From DATCMU01 sp036563245 (GTDB lineage: Bacteria; Pseudomonadota; Alphaproteobacteria; Rhizobiales; Devosiaceae): a stretch of DNA of 64,000 nt. Position numbers and translations under genes: made by a program. Of this stretch, positions 34,614-42,836 are shown piece after piece. The stretch lies in contig DATCMU010000038.1 in assembly GCA_036563245.1 (NCBI GenBank), positions 1 through 64,000 on the forward strand, given 5' to 3'. The notes beneath the pieces were generated by a model. It worked only from the letters and a program-made list of their open reading frames with translations, had not been told where the DNA came from and did no database searches. Each line of letters begins with the position of its first letter. Positions within the stretch are counted from its first letter, which is position 1.

Positions 34614-34638
34614 AAGGCCGGCCCGAAGGCCGGCCTTT
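34614..34638 (-). terminator. GC-rich hairpin downstream of tRNA-Pro
   Basis: AAGGCCGGCC (34614-34623), CGAA loop, GGCCGGCCTT (34628-34637), a perfect 10-bp stem just past the 3' end of tRNA-Pro. Only short T tracts follow on either strand, so it is a plausible but not certain terminator. Confidence 0.5.
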
Positions 34639-34641
34639 GGT

Positions 34642-34718
34642 TGGTCGGAGTAGGGTGATTCGAACACCCGACCCCCTCGTCCCGAACGAGGTGCGCTACC
34701 AGGCTGCGCTATACTCCG
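34642..34718 (-). tRNA. tRNA-Pro (anticodon CGG)
   Basis: 77 nt on the minus strand with encoded CCA. Acceptor CGGAGTA pairs with TACTCCG, the D arm contains AGCCTGGTAGCGC, the anticodon stem CCTCG/CGAGG encloses loop TTCGGGA with anticodon CGG, and the T arm holds GGGTGTTCGAATCACCC. All four stems close. It reads CCG codons. Confidence 0.97.
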
Positions 34719-34885
34719 TCATCCCCCAGACGCGGCAGACGCTGCGGAACGTATCGCGCTCCACAACCCGACCCTGTCCGGTGCGGCGCTTTATATCGTC
34801 GGTCCCCACGCTGTTCAAGCGCTTATAGTGCCCTTTGTACTTCGGTTGCGCCCCTATCGCAAACGGTGTACAGACGCTCGCGCCT

Positions 34886-34960
34886 TGGGGCGTCGCCAAG
34901 TGGTAAGGCACCGGTTTTTGGTACCGGCATTCGCAGGTTCGAATCCTGCCGCCCCAGCCA
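34886..34960 (+). tRNA. tRNA-Gln (anticodon TTG)
   Basis: 75 nt with encoded CCA. Acceptor TGGGGCG pairs with CGCCCCA, the D arm contains GCCAAGTGGTAAGGC, the anticodon stem ACCGG/CCGGC-side encloses TTTTGGT with anticodon TTG, and the T arm holds GCAGGTTCGAATCCTGC. It reads CAA and by wobble CAG. Divergent from tRNA-Pro. No integrase or attachment duplication is seen at its 3' end. Confidence 0.97.
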
Positions 34961-35280
34961 GGCTCTCAAGAACACAAGTCCTCCCAGATACTTGAACTAT
35001 TCTCCCGCGGGCGAGAGCCGGCATGGTCCATAAACCGGTCCGCATCGGAGGATCGGCATGAGCCAGGGACACCATCTGCTGCCTCAAGGATCCGCCGAAG
35101 GTTCAGATCGCTGGTGACCCTCGCCGGCATCTGATCCTTCTGATTGTCCGTGTGGCAATGAACCGGTCAGGGCATTCCACGCGCATCGGTCCCGACCGCG
35201 CCGAAACCGCTTGACAAAATCGCAATTGTAAGTGAGTGATTACTCACTAACTTATCTCTCAAGAATCCATGAGGCCCGAT
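34961..35280. other. 320-bp region between tRNA-Gln and the efflux operon
   Basis: No recognisable gene. It contains a 19-codon micro-ORF at 35058-35117 (MSQGHHLLPQGSAEGSDRW) with a strong GGAGG six bases before its ATG, a weak long-range inverted repeat GGCTCTC (34961) / GAGAGCC (35013), and at the end the promoter and palindromic operator of the efflux operon (35211-35248). Whether the micro-ORF is translated is unknown. Confidence 0.5.
35211..35248 (+). promoter_or_regulatory. efflux-operon promoter -35 and TetR-type palindromic operator
   Basis: A consensus -35 TTGACA (35211-35216) is followed 14 bp later by a perfect inverted repeat AGTGAGT-GATT-ACTCACT (35231-35248) that covers the expected -10 position. 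A palindrome of this size over the -10 is what a TetR-family repressor binds, and a tetR gene is second in the downstream operon. No good -10 can be picked, which fits a site whose bases serve the operator. The first gene starts at 35281. Confidence 0.65.
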
Positions 35281-35730
35281 ATGGACAGAGCCCAGCACCT
35301 GCACGCACCCGACCCGCGCCCCGCCTGGGCGAAGTGGGGTACGGCGATTTCCGCAGCCGCTGCTGTTTTCGGAGGGGTCACCATAGTCACCGCGGCGGCG
35401 ACACTGTTCGGCCCGCAACAGTTTCGTACCGCGGCCGGTTCGATCGTCTACTTCGTCCTGTGGTTCAATTTCCTTGCCGGCTTTGCCTATCTGATCGCGG
35501 CTTACGGGCTGTTTCGGCGGCTGCGTTGGGCGGGTGGAGCCGCAGCTGCCATTGCCCTGGCCACAAGCCTGGTCGCGCTGGCCTTCGTGGTCCATGTCGC
35601 CTCTGGCGGTGCCTTCAGTTGGCGCACGCCGGGGGCGCTTGCGCTGAGGGTGGCATTCTGGGCTGCGGTGGCAGTCGCATTCTGGGGCCATGTCCGGGGC
35701 GGCGAGTCCGATGCGCAAACCCGCCGCTGA
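35281..35730 (+). CDS. small four-helix membrane protein of the efflux operon
   Basis: 149 residues from ATG 35281, which has GAGG six bases upstream (an ATG four codons earlier lacks a site). Four hydrophobic helices follow a short polar N-terminus: AISAAAAVFGGVTIVTAAATL, IVYFVLWFNFLAGFAYLIAAY, AAAAIALATSLVALAFVVHVA and ALRVAFWAAVAVAFWGHV. No family is assigned. It overlaps tetR by 20 bp and is the first gene after the operator, so it should be induced with the pump. Confidence 0.72.
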   Translation: MDRAQHLHAPDPRPAWAKWGTAISAAAAVFGGVTIVTAAATLFGPQQFRTAAGSIVYFVLWFNFLAGFAYLIAAYGLFRRLRWAGGAAAAIALATSLVALAFVVHVASGGAFSWRTPGALALRVAFWAAVAVAFWGHVRGGESDAQTRR

Positions 35731-36340
35731 ACGCAAGGTCGATATCGTCGCGACCGCCATCGACCTCGCCGACAAGGTGGGGCCCGATCGCATCACCACC
35801 GAGATGATTGCCAGCCAGATCGGCGTCACCCAGGCGACCGTGTTTCGTCATTTCCCCCGAAAGGAGGACATCTGGCACGCCGTCGCAGTCGAACTTACGG
35901 CGCGAATGCGCGCGGCATGGGCCGGCAAGGACGGGGAAAGCGATGATCCGGTGGCAAGGCTGGAGGCCGCGATTGTCGGCCAGTTCAAGTTGATCCGCCA
36001 AATGCCAGCGCTCCCTGCGATCCTGCTTTCGCGTGAACTGCACGCTGGAAACATGCCGCTGCGTATGGCGCTCATGCAGACCATGCGGGCCTTCCAGCAG
36101 CGCCTGACCGCGCTGGTGGAGCAGGCCATTGCCGCCGGCAGGTTCAGGCATGACCTGAATGCCGGCGACGCGGCGCTGCTTCTCATTGGGCTGGTACAGA
36201 GCGTTGCCCTACGGTGGACGCTCGGCGGAAGAAGCGAAGATCTCGTGGCTACCGGCCGGCGTTTGCTCGCGGTCCAGATTTCAGGCTTCACAGCTGGCGG
36301 GAATGAGTCGGAGCCGGTTTCCAGTGGGGCCGTGCGATGA
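35711..36340 (+). CDS. TetR family transcriptional repressor
   Basis: 209 residues from ATG 35711 (MRKPAAERK); an ATG seven codons upstream is also possible. The N-terminal helix-turn-helix is standard: ATAIDLADKVGPDRITTEMI followed by ASQIGVTQATVFRHFPRKED (about residues 10-50). The C-terminal ligand domain is unassigned. It probably represses its own operon through the palindrome at 35231-35248. The stop overlaps the next start by four bases (ATGA). Confidence 0.92.
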   Translation: MRKPAAERKVDIVATAIDLADKVGPDRITTEMIASQIGVTQATVFRHFPRKEDIWHAVAVELTARMRAAWAGKDGESDDPVARLEAAIVGQFKLIRQMPALPAILLSRELHAGNMPLRMALMQTMRAFQQRLTALVEQAIAAGRFRHDLNAGDAALLLIGLVQSVALRWTLGGRSEDLVATGRRLLAVQISGFTAGGNESEPVSSGAVR

Positions 36341-37443
36341 TGGCGCGATTGCGGACAAGGCTATGGGTGGTCACCCTGATCGGTCTGTCGATGGCGTTCC
36401 CCGCGACCGGCCAGCAGGCCAAGACCGGTGCCGTCAAGCCCGCCCGGCTGGTTCGCGTCGTTCCGGTGGCTGCCGAGAACTACGTCGATACCGCAACGCT
36501 CACGGGCGAGATAAGAGCGCGCTCGAGTGTTGATCTGGCCTTCAGGTTGAGCGGGCAGATTGCGCAGATCGCTGTCTCCGTCGGCGATCATGTCGCGGCA
36601 GGACAAGTGCTGGCCAGGCTCGATCCGGAAACGCAGAAGGCCGATCTGGACCTTGCGGAGGCCGGCGTTGCCGCAGCGCAGGCGGCGCTCGACCAGGCAC
36701 GGGCTGCACAGGACCGGCAGAAATCGCTGTTCGAGGCGGGACTGACGACGGCCAGCCGCTACGATCAGGCGCAGGCCGACACGGCCGCGGCACAAGGGAA
36801 CCTGGATGGCGCCCTCGCGATGCGTGAAACGGCGCGCAACGCCTTGGGTTATACGGAACTGCGCGCCGAGGCCGATGCGATCATCACTCGCGTGGATCGT
36901 CAGGCGGGCGAGATCGCCCAGGCCGCGCAACCGGTCCTCTCAGTTGCGATAGACGGTCCCAGGGACGCCGTGTTCAACGCCTATGAATCGCTGCTTTTTG
37001 CAGACCCAGAGGCCATCAAGACCACAAAGGTGCAACTCGCCCTGGTCTCCAGCCCGCAGATCACGGCAACCGGGCAGGTGCGCGAGATATCGCCGACCGT
37101 AGATACCCGGACCGGCACCGTTCGCGTCGCGGTCGGCATCGACCGCGCACCCGAGGCCATGACGTTGGGCGCGCTGGTAACCGGACGGGTTGCATTGGCG
37201 CCGGTCCGTGCTTTCGTCGTTCCGTGGACCGCGATCACCCTGGACAGGGGCGAGCCGGCCGTGTGGCTGATGGACCGGCAGAACCGGACTGCGTTCCTGC
37301 GCCATGTCGGGATCGCCAGATACGCCACGGATTCTGTTGTTGTCGACAAAGGCCTGGAACCCGGCGATCTGCTTGTCGCCGAGGGCGGGCAGTTCCTCTA
37401 TGAAGGCTGCCCGGTCCTTGATGTCGCGGAGACAAGGCCGTGA
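36337..37443 (+). CDS. RND efflux membrane-fusion protein (first of two)
   Basis: 368 residues. A signal peptide (about 1-27) precedes the adaptor-protein fold: TGEIRARSSVDLAFRLSGQI, a lipoyl half-motif VSVGDHVAAGQVLARLDP, an alpha-hairpin (about 105-160, AGVAAAQAALDQARAAQ), the second lipoyl half EADAIITRVDRQAGEIAQ, beta-barrel and membrane-proximal regions. There is no lipobox, unlike its neighbour. It links the inner-membrane pump to an outer-membrane channel not encoded here. It overlaps both neighbours by 4 bases. Confidence 0.93.
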   Translation: MMARLRTRLWVVTLIGLSMAFPATGQQAKTGAVKPARLVRVVPVAAENYVDTATLTGEIRARSSVDLAFRLSGQIAQIAVSVGDHVAAGQVLARLDPETQKADLDLAEAGVAAAQAALDQARAAQDRQKSLFEAGLTTASRYDQAQADTAAAQGNLDGALAMRETARNALGYTELRAEADAIITRVDRQAGEIAQAAQPVLSVAIDGPRDAVFNAYESLLFADPEAIKTTKVQLALVSSPQITATGQVREISPTVDTRTGTVRVAVGIDRAPEAMTLGALVTGRVALAPVRAFVVPWTAITLDRGEPAVWLMDRQNRTAFLRHVGIARYATDSVVVDKGLEPGDLLVAEGGQFLYEGCPVLDVAETRP

Positions 37444-38522
37444 TCGCGCGCCGGACAACGGCGATCCTTGCCTTCGCAGCGCTACTTGCCGTGGCCGCCT
37501 GTGCGCCCCATCAGGACGAGGCGCCCATGCACGCGGTCCGCCCGGTACTCTCGATGGTGATTGAGCCGCGCGAAGCCGGCGATTTCAAGTTCGCGGGGAG
37601 CATCACTGCCCGGACACGGGCGGACTTGGGTTTCCGGGTCCCCGGGCGCCTGGTGGCGCGAAGCGTCAGCGTCGGCGACAGCGTGGTCGCCGGCCAGGTG
37701 GTCGCCGAGATCGACGCCACGAACCTCGAACTCGCCCTGCAGGCATCAAGGGCGAAACTCGCCGCAGCCCAGGCGCAACTCGACAACGCAGAGGGGATCG
37801 CGCAGCGCCAGAGCGCGCTCCATGAAAGCGGCAACATCCCTCAGTCAAGCCTCGAGATCGCCCAGTTGCGCCTCAGGTTGGCCCAGGCGAGCCTGTCACG
37901 GGCCGAAAGCGAATTGCGCAAGGCCAACGACCAACTCGGCTATGCCCAATTGCGTGCCGAATTCGATGGCGTGGTTACCGCTGTGCTGGCGGAACCGGGC
38001 AGCGACCTGCCAGCCGGACGGCCGGTCGTCTCGATTGCCAGCCCGCAATTGCGCGACGCTGAAATCGACATGCCCGACGCCATGGCCAGGGCGCTCGATC
38101 CGGGCGCCGGGTTCCAGGTCGCCCTGCAGCTCGATCCCTCGATCGCCGCCCATGGCAGCGTACGGGAAATCGCGCCCGAAGCCGATCCGGTGACCCGGAC
38201 GCGCAGGGTCAAGATCGGGCTTGTCGATCCCCCCGATGCGTTCCGGATCGGTACGATTGTCAGTGCAACCGGACAGGCCGGTCCGGCCTCGCCTCTCGAA
38301 ATTCCCTCGAGCGCGATTCATGAGGCGGACGGCCGCACCTTCGTATGGCTGATCGATGCCGCAACCCACGTGGTGGCCTTGCAAGAAGTCGTGCTCGGCG
38401 CGGAAACCGGCGACAGCGTAACGGTCGTCGAGGGCCTGTCCGCCGGAATGCGAATTGCCATAGCTGGCGCCCATTCCCTGGTCGAAGGCCAGGAAACAGT
38501 GATCGAAGGAGCAGGGCGGTGA
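37440..38522 (+). CDS. RND efflux membrane-fusion lipoprotein (second of two)
   Basis: 360 residues from GTG 37440. The leader ends with a lipobox LAVAAC (Cys at about residue 21), so it should be an inner-membrane-anchored lipoprotein. The adaptor core is FAGSITARTRADLGFRVPGR, VSVGDSVVAGQVVAEIDATN, a coiled-coil hairpin (about 100-160), LGYAQLRAEFDGVVTAVLAE and the barrel. It is paralogous to the preceding gene. The pump gene starts at GTG within its stop codon. Confidence 0.93.
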   Translation: MIARRTTAILAFAALLAVAACAPHQDEAPMHAVRPVLSMVIEPREAGDFKFAGSITARTRADLGFRVPGRLVARSVSVGDSVVAGQVVAEIDATNLELALQASRAKLAAAQAQLDNAEGIAQRQSALHESGNIPQSSLEIAQLRLRLAQASLSRAESELRKANDQLGYAQLRAEFDGVVTAVLAEPGSDLPAGRPVVSIASPQLRDAEIDMPDAMARALDPGAGFQVALQLDPSIAAHGSVREIAPEADPVTRTRRVKIGLVDPPDAFRIGTIVSATGQAGPASPLEIPSSAIHEADGRTFVWLIDAATHVVALQEVVLGAETGDSVTVVEGLSAGMRIAIAGAHSLVEGQETVIEGAGR

Positions 38523-41500
38523 AGTCGTTCAACCTGTCGGATTGGGCGCTCGAGCATCGCTCAATGATCTGGTACTTCATGATTGCCTTCGTGCTGGCGG
38601 GTACCCTGGCCTACTTCAACCTTGGCCGCGAGGAGGATCCCGCGTTCGCCATCAAGACCATGGTCATCCAGGCAAACTGGCCAGGGGCGTCCACTCAGGA
38701 AATGGCCGACCAGGTAGCGGACCGCATCGAAAAGAAGCTCGAGGAGCTTCCCGCGCTCGACTACACCAGAAGCCTGACGACGCCGGGCCAGACGATCGTT
38801 TTCGTCTACCTGCGGGACAGCACTCCGGGAGCCGAGGTGGCCGCGAACTGGCAGCAGGTGCGCAACATGCTCGCCGATATTCGCACGCAGTTTCCCGCCG
38901 GAATGGCTGGCCCCTTCTTCAACGACCGTTTCGGCGACGTGTTCGGCAATATCTTTGCTTTCACCGGCGACGGCCTGACGCCGCGTCAGCTGCGCGACTA
39001 TGTCGAACAGGCCCGCACCAGCATCCTCGGCGTACCGAACGTTGGAAAGGTCGAGGTGATCGGCGACCGGCCCGAAGCCATCTACCTCGAGTTCTCGTTG
39101 CGCAAGATCGCCGGCCTCGGCTTGAACCAGCAGGCGGTGATAGCCAGCCTGCGATCCCAGAACGCGGTTGCGCCTTCCGGCGTCGTACAGGCCGGCCCGG
39201 AGCGCATCAGCATTCGCGTGGGCGGACAGTTCACCAGCGAAGAAAGCCTGAAAACGATCAACCTCAGCGTTGATGGCAAGTTCTTTCCTCTCACCGATGT
39301 GGCCACGATCACGCGCGGCTACGCCGAACCGCCGACATCGCTGTTCCGGGTCAACGGCGTGCCGGCGATCGCGCTGGCGATAGGCATGAAGAGCGGTGCG
39401 AACCTCCTGGATTTCGGCGCGGCGCTGGACAAGCGGATCGAGGCGATCGCGGCCAGCCTGCCGGTGGGTGTCGACATCGTTCGGGTGTCGGACCAGCCCA
39501 GAGTAGTTGAAGAGGCCGTTTCCGGATTCACGCGGGCCCTGTTCGAGGCCGTGGGCATCATTCTCGTCATCAGCCTGGTCAGCCTGGGGCTCAGGGCCGG
39601 ACTCGTTGTGGCCATCGCCATTCCGCTGGTACTGGCGATCACCTTCCTGGTGATGGCCTGGCTCGGGATTTCCCTGCAGCGGATCTCGCTGGGCGCGCTG
39701 ATCATTGCGCTTGGGTTGCTCGTGGACGATGCCATGATCGCCGTCGAGATGATGGTGGCGCGGCTCGAGGTGGGCGACACGCTGCGCAAGGCCGCGACTC
39801 ACGTCTATTCCTCGACGGCATTCCCCATGCTCACCGGAACGCTGGTGACGATTGCCGGTTTCATTCCGGTCGGTCTGAACAGCAGCAAGGCCGGACAGTT
39901 TCTCGTCACCCTATTCATCGTGATTGCCGTCGCGCTCGTGGTGTCATGGCTCGTGGCCGTACTTTTCACACCGCTCCTCGGTGTGACCATATTGCCCAAG
40001 TCGATCAGCCACCGGCAGAAGAAGAAACGCTGGGTGACCGCTGCTTTCGAATGGTTGCTTGAGCTTGCAATGCGCTGGCGGTGGGTGACGATCGCTGCCA
40101 CGCTCGCCTTGTTCGGGCTGTCGGTTGCCGGCCTCGGACTTGTGCAGCAGCAGTTCTTTCCGACTTCGGATCGCCCGGAACTCATCGTGGATTTTGCGCT
40201 GCCGCAGAATGCGACGATTGCGGAAACCAGCCGGCAGATGGCGCAGTTCGAGCGCGACATGCTGATCGGCAATCCGGACATCGAGCACTGGTCAAGCTAT
40301 GTGGGCAGGGGCGCCCCGCGCTTCCTTCTCTCCTTTGACACCCAGCCGCCCGGCCCCACGACAGGGCAGATGATTATCGTGACCAAGGGTCGTGGCGTCC
40401 GCGACCAGGTGCGTGAGAAGCTCCAGGCCTATCTGGACAAGACGTTTGTGGGCACGGATGCATTTGTCAGGTTGCTCGATCTCGGGCCGCCTGTCGGCCG
40501 GCCGATCCAATACCGCGTGAGTGGCCCCGATCCGCAAACCCTGCGCGCTCTGGCCCAAGAACTTGCCGGCGTTATCGACGCCAATCCCCATGTTGGCGGC
40601 CTGACCTTCGACTGGATGGAGCCGGCGCGTACGGTCAGGGTGAACCTGTTGCCCGACCGCACCCGGCAATTGGGCGTGACATTCGACGGGGTAGCCGCGG
40701 CGCTCAATAGCGTTGTCCAGGGTACGCCTGTCACGCAAATGCGCGACGGAACCTATCTGGTCGACATTGTCGGTCGGGCCGAGGCCGGCGACCGCGAGTC
40801 CATCGAGGACCTGCAAAGCCTTCAGGTCGCCAGCAGCAGCGGCCGCCTCGTACCCCTGGGGGCGATCGCTACCATCGGCTATGAACTTGAGCAGCCAACG
40901 ATCTGGCACCGCTCGCGCGTGCCCACGATCACCTTGAGCGGGGCCCTGGTCGACCGGATCCAGCCCGCTACGGTGGCGGGGCAGCTGCGCGGTCCGGTCG
41001 ACGAGTTCGCCGCCGGCCTTCCCCTGGGCTATAGCGTGGTGGCGGGTGGCACCACCGAGGAGAGCGCCAAGGCGCAGGCGCCGATCATCGCGGTGGTGCC
41101 CCTCATGCTGTTCGTCATCGCGACCATCCTGATGATCCAGCTTCAGAGCTTCCAGCGGCTCTTCCTGGTCTTTGCCGTGGCCCCGCTCGCCCTGATTGGC
41201 GTTGTCGCGGCGCTGGTGCCGAGTGGTGCGCCCCTGGGGTTCGTGGCCATCCTGGGCGTGCTGGCCCTCATCGGCATCCTGATCCGCAACTCCGTGATCC
41301 TCATCATGCAGATCGAGCACTTGCGGGAGGAGGGGCTGGACGCCTGGACTGCCGTAAAGGAGGCAACACAGCATCGCATGCGCCCGATCGCCTTGACCGC
41401 GGGTGCGGCGACGCTAGGCCTGATACCCATTGCCCGGGAAGTGTTCTGGGGACCGATGGCCTATGCGATGATGGGGGGCATAATTTCGGGAACCGTCCTG

Positions 41501-41599
41501 ACGCTCCTTTTCCTGCCCGCGCTCTATCTGGCGTGGTTCCGCATCAAGGCCCCCGGCACCGTCAGCCCATCCGGCGGTGAAACCAGGGCGGGAGGGTGA
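38519..41599 (+). CDS. RND family efflux pump, inner-membrane permease
   Basis: 1026 residues from GTG 38519, with AAGGAG upstream; the frame is open before that but overlaps the adaptor gene. It is a full AcrB/AcrF-like permease: TM1, a large periplasmic loop, TM2-6, TM7, a second loop and TM8-12. Proton-relay Asp403-Asp404 are in LGLLVDDAMIAVEMM (TM4). In TM10 the usual Lys of the relay is Arg (GILIRNSVILIM). Hydrophobic drug or solvent export is the likely role; substrates are unknown. Two adaptors for one pump suggests a hetero-adaptor arrangement. Confidence 0.95.
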   Translation: MKSFNLSDWALEHRSMIWYFMIAFVLAGTLAYFNLGREEDPAFAIKTMVIQANWPGASTQEMADQVADRIEKKLEELPALDYTRSLTTPGQTIVFVYLRDSTPGAEVAANWQQVRNMLADIRTQFPAGMAGPFFNDRFGDVFGNIFAFTGDGLTPRQLRDYVEQARTSILGVPNVGKVEVIGDRPEAIYLEFSLRKIAGLGLNQQAVIASLRSQNAVAPSGVVQAGPERISIRVGGQFTSEESLKTINLSVDGKFFPLTDVATITRGYAEPPTSLFRVNGVPAIALAIGMKSGANLLDFGAALDKRIEAIAASLPVGVDIVRVSDQPRVVEEAVSGFTRALFEAVGIILVISLVSLGLRAGLVVAIAIPLVLAITFLVMAWLGISLQRISLGALIIALGLLVDDAMIAVEMMVARLEVGDTLRKAATHVYSSTAFPMLTGTLVTIAGFIPVGLNSSKAGQFLVTLFIVIAVALVVSWLVAVLFTPLLGVTILPKSISHRQKKKRWVTAAFEWLLELAMRWRWVTIAATLALFGLSVAGLGLVQQQFFPTSDRPELIVDFALPQNATIAETSRQMAQFERDMLIGNPDIEHWSSYVGRGAPRFLLSFDTQPPGPTTGQMIIVTKGRGVRDQVREKLQAYLDKTFVGTDAFVRLLDLGPPVGRPIQYRVSGPDPQTLRALAQELAGVIDANPHVGGLTFDWMEPARTVRVNLLPDRTRQLGVTFDGVAAALNSVVQGTPVTQMRDGTYLVDIVGRAEAGDRESIEDLQSLQVASSSGRLVPLGAIATIGYELEQPTIWHRSRVPTITLSGALVDRIQPATVAGQLRGPVDEFAAGLPLGYSVVAGGTTEESAKAQAPIIAVVPLMLFVIATILMIQLQSFQRLFLVFAVAPLALIGVVAALVPSGAPLGFVAILGVLALIGILIRNSVILIMQIEHLREEGLDAWTAVKEATQHRMRPIALTAGAATLGLIPIAREVFWGPMAYAMMGGIISGTVLTLLFLPALYLAWFRIKAPGTVSPSGGETRAGG

Positions 41600-41929
41600 A
41601 TGACGCCAGTACCTCATACACGCGCGATCGCGTAAGGATCGGCGGGAAAATCGGGAGTTTCGATCCCACCATCGTTTTCATGTCGTCCGTTCCATTTCGG
41701 CAAGCGCGCTACCAGACCATCCCTGTCGATTTGGCGAGACGGCAGCTCCAAGCCAGGAAGCGATCTCTGATCGTCGATCAAGGCCATGATTGCGGAAAGA
41801 CTTTGGTCCAAACTCGTGCTGAGATCGCCGCAACTCGGCAAGGCGGGAGACTTTGATGCGCCCGTCGCCTTGCCTGTAGTACTTTGCTGTCATACGCAGT
41901 TTCAGGTCCAAATTCGAAGTGGTACCACC
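41600..41929. other. 330-bp region between the RND pump and the VIT-family gene
   Basis: Small open frames exist on both strands (for example 41678-41965 minus), but none has a ribosome-binding site, a recognisable motif or the codon pattern of neighbouring genes. I see no terminator or repeat. It presumably carries the end of the efflux transcript and the promoter of the VIT-family gene. Confidence 0.5.
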
Positions 41930-42634
41930 ATGCCCCAAACATCGGCACACCCCGGAGATCCCCACTACATCACACGCAGTGGGTGGTTGCGCGCCGCGGT
42001 TCTCGGCGCAAATGACGGGATCGTCTCCGTTTCATCCCTGATCGTAGGCGTGGCAGCAGCCAATCCGAGTCCGGGTGCAGTCATGATCGCGGGCATTGCC
42101 GGACTCTCGGCAGGGGCGATGTCGATGGCCGCCGGCGAATATGTATCGGTCTCTTCGCAATCGGACACAGAACGGGCCGATATTGCGCGGGAAGCCAGGG
42201 CGCTGGAGGAACTCCCGGACGCGGAACTGGCCGAACTGGCCGCCATCTACGAGAAAAAGGGGTTGAGCAAAGAGACTGCCCTGGTGGTTGCCAAGGAACT
42301 CACGGCGAAGGATGCGCTCGGCAGCCACGTTCGGGATGAGCTCGGACTGTCAGAGGTGCATGCGGCCAACCCCGTTCAGGCCGCGGTTGCGTCGGGCCTG
42401 ACGTTCTCCATTGCGGCGGCAGTTCCGTTGCTGGCCGCGTTTTTTGCACCCGCAGGCTCCATCATGCCGGTAGTCCTTGTCGTGACAGTCCTGACTTTGG
42501 GTGCTCTGGGCGCTTTGGGCGCGAAAGCCGGAGGCGCACCTGTCTTGCGCGCTACTGTGCGTGTGGTGACATGGGGCGTGTTCGCAATGGCGGTCACGGC
42601 TGGCGTGGGCTGGCTTTTCGGCGTCAGCGTCTGA
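41930..42634 (+). CDS. VIT1/CCC1 family Fe(II)/Mn(II) transporter
   Basis: 234 residues from ATG 41930 (MPQTSAHPGD). The family signature is strong: SGWLRAAVLGANDGIVSVSS (TM1), IAGLSAGAMSMAAGEYVSVS (TM2), a cytoplasmic hairpin rich in Glu (SQSDTERADIAREARALEEL...), then three more membrane helices. Related plant and yeast proteins move iron and manganese into vacuoles; bacterial ones are thought to export or detoxify these metals. The Glu-rich hairpin is the metal-binding part. A single gene. Confidence 0.93.
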   Translation: MPQTSAHPGDPHYITRSGWLRAAVLGANDGIVSVSSLIVGVAAANPSPGAVMIAGIAGLSAGAMSMAAGEYVSVSSQSDTERADIAREARALEELPDAELAELAAIYEKKGLSKETALVVAKELTAKDALGSHVRDELGLSEVHAANPVQAAVASGLTFSIAAAVPLLAAFFAPAGSIMPVVLVVTVLTLGALGALGAKAGGAPVLRATVRVVTWGVFAMAVTAGVGWLFGVSV

Positions 42635-42836
42635 GTGAATGCCGACCGGTTCGGGGGGGCATGCCAACGATCCCGCCGAAAGAACGAAGAGCCGATCTGA
42701 TGGCTATCGTGCGATGCCGGTCGCACATAGTCGAATGGCCATCTTGCGATAATCGGGACCGGACGTGTATCCGAACCTGCCGCCCCTTCGAGCCCAAAGG
42801 TGGATCGCGGGGAAATACTGTCGCCGGGGTCGAGAA

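Noticed and set aside
34886..34960. tRNA-Gln as a possible integration site for a mobile element
   Set aside because: No integrase, no repeated tRNA 3' end and no accessory genes are seen downstream.
38561..39802. 413-codon open frame on the minus strand
   Set aside because: It is antisense to the RND pump gene and has no recognisable domain.
41678..41965. 95-codon minus-strand open frame after the efflux pump
   Set aside because: No ribosome-binding site, no recognisable motif, and it overlaps the start of the VIT-family gene.
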